In this document: positions 7,085 through 10,564 of the stretch, one piece after another
Numbering within the stretch: position 1 is the first letter of the stretch
Layout of the letters: every line of letters starts with the position of its first letter
From: Flavobacteriaceae bacterium
GTDB lineage: Bacteria > Bacteroidota > Bacteroidia > Flavobacteriales > Flavobacteriaceae
Assembly: GCA_002713705.1 (NCBI GenBank)
Contig: PAUJ01000031.1
Coordinates: forward strand, 7,086 to 17,649
Reading direction: 5' to 3'
DNA length: 10,564 nucleotides
The notes under the pieces: model-generated
What the model was told of the DNA's origin: nothing
Seen by the model: only the letters and a program-made list of their open reading frames with translations
The model's database searches: none
Translations under genes and position numbers: made by a program

Positions 7085-7900
7085 ATGGAAAAATTACCAA
7101 AAATTGGAATACCAGTAATTATATTATTAATGCTAGCAGTAGTTATTATTGCTAAATCTGCCGTAACAATAGACTCTGGTGAGGCTGGAGTATTATTTGA
7201 AACTTTTGGCGATGGAGTTGTTACGGATGAACCCCCAATGGGAGAAGGTTTTCATATCGTAGCTCCTTGGAACAAAGTTTTTATTTATGAAGTAAGACAA
7301 CAAGAAATAGTTGAAAATATGCAAGTATTATCTTCTAACGGATTGGATATTAAATTAGAAGCTTCTGCTTGGTTTCAACCAGACATCAGTAATCTTGGTA
7401 ATTTACATCAGCAAAAAGGGCAAAATTATGTGTCTAGAGTTTTACAACCAGCAATACGTAGTGCAGCAAGAAGTGTTGTAGGACGTTATACGCCAGAACA
7501 GTTATATTCTAGTAAACGTGATGCTATTCAGATTGAGATTTTGGAAGAGACTCAAAACATTGTGTCTGACCAATTTGTGCAATTAAATGAAATTTTAATA
7601 CGCGATGTTACTTTACCCTTAACCATTAAAGATGCTATTGAACGTAAGTTAAAGCAAGAGCAAGAGTCTTTAGAATATGAATTTAGATTAGTAACTGCCT
7701 CTAAAGAAGCTGAAAAAGTAATTATTGAAGCTAAAGGTAAAGCAGAATCTAATAGAATTTTAAGTGCATCTTTAACCGACAAAATACTTCAAGATAAAGG
7801 GATAGATGCAACGATAAAGTTATCGGAATCCCCAAATTCTAAAGTAATTGTTATTGGATCTGGTGATGCTGGTTTGCCCTTAATACTAGGTAATAACTAG
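7085..7900 (+). CDS. Prohibitin/SPFH-family membrane protein
   Basis: A 271-aa member of the SPFH (stomatin/prohibitin/flotillin/HflKC) superfamily, closest in layout to prohibitins. An N-terminal membrane anchor spans about 8-24. The PHB domain runs about 25-185, with PPMGEGFHIVAPWNKV at 50-65 and SAARSVVGRYTPEQLYSSKRD at about 126-146, a hallmark prohibitin stretch. A long charged helix (about 180-245), rich in E, K and A, should form the coiled coil that builds ring-shaped oligomers. The C-terminal part has SPNSKVIVIGSG at 249-260. Bacterial relatives form large membrane-associated cages that scaffold membrane microdomains or restrain proteases such as FtsH, but no protease gene is nearby. 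Its position 25 bp behind the VWA gene suggests a joint function. A terminator follows. Confidence 0.93.
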   Translation: MEKLPKIGIPVIILLMLAVVIIAKSAVTIDSGEAGVLFETFGDGVVTDEPPMGEGFHIVAPWNKVFIYEVRQQEIVENMQVLSSNGLDIKLEASAWFQPDISNLGNLHQQKGQNYVSRVLQPAIRSAARSVVGRYTPEQLYSSKRDAIQIEILEETQNIVSDQFVQLNEILIRDVTLPLTIKDAIERKLKQEQESLEYEFRLVTASKEAEKVIIEAKGKAESNRILSASLTDKILQDKGIDATIKLSESPNSKVIVIGSGDAGLPLILGNN

Positions 7901-7922
7901 AGTATTTTAACGATTTTTTTGA

Positions 7923-7949
7923 AGAAAGCCACTTTTATAGTGGCTTTTT
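7923..7949 (+). terminator. Intrinsic terminator after the prohibitin gene
   Basis: AAAGCCACT (7925-7933) pairs perfectly with AGTGGCTTT (7939-7947) around the loop TTTAT. The stem can be extended by a G-U and an A-T pair, and it ends in a T run (7945-7949). It lies 22 bp after the stop codon, between two convergent genes. From the opposite strand the T tract is poor, so it chiefly serves the + strand operon. Confidence 0.85.
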
Positions 7950-7990
7950 GTTTTAATTAAATTTATTAGAAAGTGTGAGAAGTCAATAAA

Positions 7991-8470
7991 CTATTTCTGA
8001 CGTTCGAATATGACACAAGATGCTAACTGTTTGCCATTCTCAATATTTGTTTCTGTATAACAGAGCTCAAATTGATTATCGTTTATAATGGTTCCCATTG
8101 AGTATCCATTATGATCTACCGTATGAAAAATATCGGGATTATGGGCTGATGCAACCCCAATTATAACCTCTTCATGGTCACCAGAGCTGTGATAACCAAT
8201 ATACCTTCCATTACTTTGTTCGTTCCAAATAAGTGTTATTTCAACTTCTGAAAAAGTAGGCTTTAGTGTTTCAATATCAATAAAATGACCATTATCACCT
8301 CCAACTATTACCGAGCGTGTTAGGCCTTTCCATTCACCTTTAAGATCATGCCAATCTTGAGCTGTTATTGTCATGGAAAAGAAAAAGAAAAATAAAAGAA
8401 GTGTATTTCGTGTTGTAAAAAAAACACGATCAATAATAATTAAGTCTTTACAAGTTTTGATTAATTTCAT
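7991..8470 (-). CDS. Small secreted protein of unknown function
   Basis: A 159-aa protein that I do not recognise with certainty. The N-terminus has an unusually long polar, basic n-region (1-22), a hydrophobic run LLLFFFFF (24-31), then SMTITAQ, with likely signal-peptidase cleavage after A37. The mature protein would be about 122 aa. It begins DWHDLKGEWKG and looks mostly beta-strand, with a G-x-W motif near its start as in lipocalin-like barrels. Later patterns are WNEQSNGRYIGY, EVIIGVASAHN, DHNGYSMGTI and paired cysteines in FELCYTE and LASCVIF, which could form a disulfide in the periplasm. This arrangement suggests a small beta-barrel or sheet domain, but the family assignment is tentative. 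No in-frame start lies between the ATG at 8470 and the hydrophobic core, so this start is needed. The gene has no close partner on its strand and converges with the prohibitin operon. Confidence 0.75.
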   Translation of the reverse strand: MKLIKTCKDLIIIDRVFFTTRNTLLLFFFFFSMTITAQDWHDLKGEWKGLTRSVIVGGDNGHFIDIETLKPTFSEVEITLIWNEQSNGRYIGYHSSGDHEEVIIGVASAHNPDIFHTVDHNGYSMGTIINDNQFELCYTETNIENGKQLASCVIFERQK

Positions 8471-8598
8471 AACGAATCTTTTTTGTTAAAAAATTTATTT
8501 TATAATTGTTTGAATAATTTTTGAACTATGTAACCTATGTTCGTATGGAGCAAAATAAATATACTTATTAGCTTCAAATTAATTATAGGCTTCTAAAC

Positions 8599-8606
8599 CA
8601 AATATA
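8599..8606 (-). promoter_or_regulatory. Candidate -7 box for the secreted-protein gene (TATATTTG)
   Basis: Reading the minus strand, TATATTTG at 8606-8599 is an exact TAnnTTTG match and the same octamer as the one before sucD. It would give a leader of about 120 nt before the ATG at 8470. No clear -33 TTG is present, and the box sits at the edge of the preceding gene's terminator, so it may be coincidental. A poorer alternative is TTATTTTG at 8558-8551. Confidence 0.3.
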
Positions 8607-8616
8607 ACAAAAAAAA

Positions 8617-8652
8617 TTAAAACCATTTTACTAAGAAATTTAAATGGTTTTT
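8617..8652 (-). terminator. Intrinsic terminator after the acyltransferase gene
   Basis: AAAACCATTT (8619-8628) and AAATGGTTTT (8642-8651) form a 10-bp perfect stem with a 13-nt loop. Read on the minus strand it is followed by a T-rich tail (TTTTAATTTTTTTTG), as expected for a terminator about 35 bp beyond the stop at 8688. Confidence 0.7.
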
Positions 8653-8687
8653 AAATAAATACACTCTAAAGTTAAAATTTATAACAG

Positions 8688-9521
8688 TCATATTTTTTTT
8701 CTCAGTTGATATACTTGATTGCGTATTTTTTGAGCCCATTCTGAGTCAGAAGCTCTTTTATCTAAGGAGCTATGAGTTATTAGATTTCCAATACTAATTT
8801 TTATTATTTTATTTCTTTTCTTAAACATTTCTCCTGGTAATAATACCAACTCGATATTTTGACTAATTCCTAACCATTTTCTAATTCTATAAACTGAATA
8901 AAATAAGTTTGAATTTTTTCCATGAATATAAAAAGGAACAATATCTCTTTTGTGTTGTTTAGCTTTTTTTACAAAACTTTTTTTCCAAACATCATCTTGA
9001 ATTTTACCATTTATAATTCTCGACACTGCACCAGCAGGAAAATGTGTAATAGGAACATTACTTTGATAGGTTTTTTCTAATGCTTTAATGTGTTCTTTAG
9101 ATGATTTCCCGTAAACATTTACTGATATTATAAAAGGTTTTAAATGTGGTATGTAATCAAATGCATCATTAGCAATTGCCTTTAAATGTCCATACTTATG
9201 GCTTACAATGGATGTTAATATTAACCCATCTATGATTCCAAATGGATGATTTGAAGTAAAAAAACATTTTTCATTTTTAGGTAGATTTTCTAAGCCTTCT
9301 ATATCTAAAGTAATATTGAGTTCTTTTAATATATTTTTCAAAAAATCTCCACCAATGTCATCAGAATACTTGTTTAATAATTCATTGATTTGCTTTTCTT
9401 TAACAATTTTAGAAATTAATCGAACTACAAAACTTGGAAGTTTTGTTAAGAATTTTGAATCACTTTCTTTAATTGATTTCGCAACATCAATATATTTTTC
9501 TTTTGTAAATTGATTTGTCAA
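8688..9521 (-). CDS. PlsC-type acyltransferase, aminolipid O-acyltransferase-like
   Basis: A 277-aa acyltransferase of the lysophospholipid/1-acylglycerol-phosphate type. The catalytic motif is SNHPFGIIDG at 90-99, with H92 and D98 in an H-X5-D spacing. This spacing is typical of the hemolysin-linked, OlsA/GlsA-like subclass rather than classical PlsC (H-X4-D). Further motifs are FPAGAVSR at 161-168 and IVPFYIHGKNSNLFY at 194-208. In Bacteroides, GlsA-type enzymes add the second acyl chain to glycine lipids made by an N-acyltransferase partner, and Flavobacterium species make ornithine lipids. No such partner or fused second domain is present here, so the substrate is open. There is no ATG near the N-terminus: the only good start is TTG at 9521, and the resulting MTNQFTKEKYIDVAK resembles the beginning of relatives. 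A terminator follows at 8617-8652. Confidence 0.82.
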   Translation of the reverse strand: MTNQFTKEKYIDVAKSIKESDSKFLTKLPSFVVRLISKIVKEKQINELLNKYSDDIGGDFLKNILKELNITLDIEGLENLPKNEKCFFTSNHPFGIIDGLILTSIVSHKYGHLKAIANDAFDYIPHLKPFIISVNVYGKSSKEHIKALEKTYQSNVPITHFPAGAVSRIINGKIQDDVWKKSFVKKAKQHKRDIVPFYIHGKNSNLFYSVYRIRKWLGISQNIELVLLPGEMFKKRNKIIKISIGNLITHSSLDKRASDSEWAQKIRNQVYQLRKKI

Positions 9522-9695
9522 TGTATCGAATGTGTTAAAATTTTGAATAAAAATGAGAGTTAGGAATAAGAGTTATATGCAGTTAACCGAATATTAATCC
9601 TAAAATGCAATTTACTAAATAAAATGTAGTGTGATATTGTATCAATAAATAAAAAAGAAAAAACATCTTTAAATCTATTATTTTTTTAAAAAAAA

Positions 9696-10564
9696 TTAAC
9701 TTAATGTAGAAAGTTTGTTTTTCTTCCAAAGCATTATTAACAATGCACTTGATATGATAATTAAAACTAAAAGCCCTAAAGCAATATTATAATTGCCATA
9801 CAAAATATTTCCAGTAGCAAACATGGTACTATAAACTAATATACATCCTAATACCATTGCTAAAATACCTGAAGGGACAGACCATTTTTTAGTAGTTTCT
9901 TTTTCAATAAATTCAGTATCACTAAAAGTATTTAACACCTTTTTCCAGCCTGGACCACCGGGTGTTGTTTGTTTGTAGAATTCTCTTAAAGTTTCATCTT
10001 TTTCTGGTTTAGTTAAAAAAGTTATAACAACCCAAACGATAGTAGTTATTAAAACTACCAAAGGAAATTTTGCCCAAGCAGGAAAAACACCTTCTACAAG
10101 GATTCCACCGTCAATTTTGTGATTGAATAGCAATGTTTTTAGGCTAGTAAAATTTAAAAGAATAGAAATGACTCCAGAAGCAAACATTGCAGATATTTCA
10201 CTCCAAGCATTTATTCTCCACCAGAACCAACGCAAAATAAAGATCAAACCTGTTCCAGCACCAAACATCAGAATAATTTCAAATAACTGTAAAGCATTTG
10301 TTAATACTAATGCTAGTAAAGCACTAAATAGCATTAATACAACTGTTGATATTCTTCCAACATTTACAAGCTTTCTTTCAGAGGCATTTTTATCTATATG
10401 TTGTTTATAAAAATCATACACAATATAGGACGAACCCCAATTTAAATGCGTTGAAATTGTTGACATATAAGCGGATCCCAATGATGCAAGAACTAAACCC
10501 ATTAGACCTGGAGGAAGTTTTGTTAACATCGCAGAATAAGCCAAATCATGTCCTAACTTACTTT
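9696..10564 (-). CDS. Sodium:solute symporter, C-terminal part (cut by window edge)
   Basis: This is the C-terminal portion (about 288 codons) of a sodium:solute symporter (SSS family), an inner-membrane protein that uses the sodium gradient to import a small solute. The reading frame is open to the last base of the window with no start needed, so the gene continues beyond it. A codon often taken as the start at 10544 is actually an internal TTG in SKLGHDLAYS. The fragment has about seven membrane segments. The first contains GLMGLVLASLGSAYMSTIST and is followed by HLNWGSSYIVYDFYK, the characteristic SSS stretch whose Ser/Thr residues include the sodium site of this fold. A long hydrophilic loop with TPGGPGWKK, typical of one Bacteroidota subgroup, precedes the last two segments. 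The transported solute cannot be inferred. No clear hairpin terminator follows its TAA, only T/A runs. Confidence 0.93.
   Translation of the reverse strand, partial: SKLGHDLAYSAMLTKLPPGLMGLVLASLGSAYMSTISTHLNWGSSYIVYDFYKQHIDKNASERKLVNVGRISTVVLMLFSALLALVLTNALQLFEIILMFGAGTGLIFILRWFWWRINAWSEISAMFASGVISILLNFTSLKTLLFNHKIDGGILVEGVFPAWAKFPLVVLITTIVWVVITFLTKPEKDETLREFYKQTTPGGPGWKKVLNTFSDTEFIEKETTKKWSVPSGILAMVLGCILVYSTMFATGNILYGNYNIALGLLVLIIISSALLIMLWKKNKLSTLS

Noticed and set aside
9655..9695. A/T runs after the symporter stop as a terminator
   Set aside because: The runs could pair with each other but contain no G-C stem, so they cannot be told apart from ordinary AT-rich spacer.
10123..10410. 95-codon open frame on the plus strand opposite the symporter
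   Set aside because: It is antisense to clear SSS membrane segments, and its composition is what the complement of that gene would give.
10542..10544. Start codon of the symporter at 10544
   Set aside because: The codon is TTG (Leu) within an open frame that continues to the window edge as SKLGHDL, so the gene is truncated by the window rather than starting here.

Overview
The window looks like a chromosomal stretch from a marine-type or other AT-rich Flavobacteriaceae (phylum Bacteroidota). Three things point there: very AT-rich DNA, Bacteroidota-style -7 boxes (TAnnTTTG) with little sign of Shine-Dalgarno sequences, and the gene order lpxA - efp - lpxD-like - small NTF2-fold protein - sucD. 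The genes are mostly housekeeping. I see no mobile element, CRISPR array, tRNA or rRNA.

Left block (28-3696, + strand). lpxA, efp, an LpxD-family acyltransferase and an NTF2/SnoaL-like protein are packed with 15-bp, 14-bp and -4-bp junctions, so they probably form one transcript. They combine the first step of lipid A synthesis, a translation factor, a second left-handed beta-helix acyltransferase and a small alpha+beta protein of unknown ligand. sucD (succinyl-CoA ligase alpha) follows behind its own likely -7 box and ends at a strong hairpin terminator.

Middle (3697-4206) is about 510 bp without a gene. It is extremely AT-rich, with several AT-only inverted repeats and a 19-bp imperfect dyad just ahead of fabG.

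Central block (4207-7900, + strand). fabG (3-oxoacyl-ACP reductase) is followed by a 678-aa membrane-anchored von Willebrand factor A protein with an intact MIDAS motif. A prohibitin/SPFH protein comes 25 bp later and ends at a clear terminator. The VWA-SPFH pair is the least explained part of the window and may form an envelope assembly.

Right block (7991-10564, - strand). It holds a small secreted protein with two cysteines and no assigned function. Next is a stand-alone PlsC-type acyltransferase of the NHPxGxxD subclass, resembling the O-acyltransferase of aminolipid synthesis, which appears to start at TTG. Last is the C-terminal part of a sodium:solute symporter that runs off the window edge. 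Each seems to be its own transcription unit.

Nothing here is clearly a new system. The best candidates for follow-up are the VWA-SPFH pair, the NTF2-like protein coupled to the LpxD paralogue, and the gene-free stretch before fabG.
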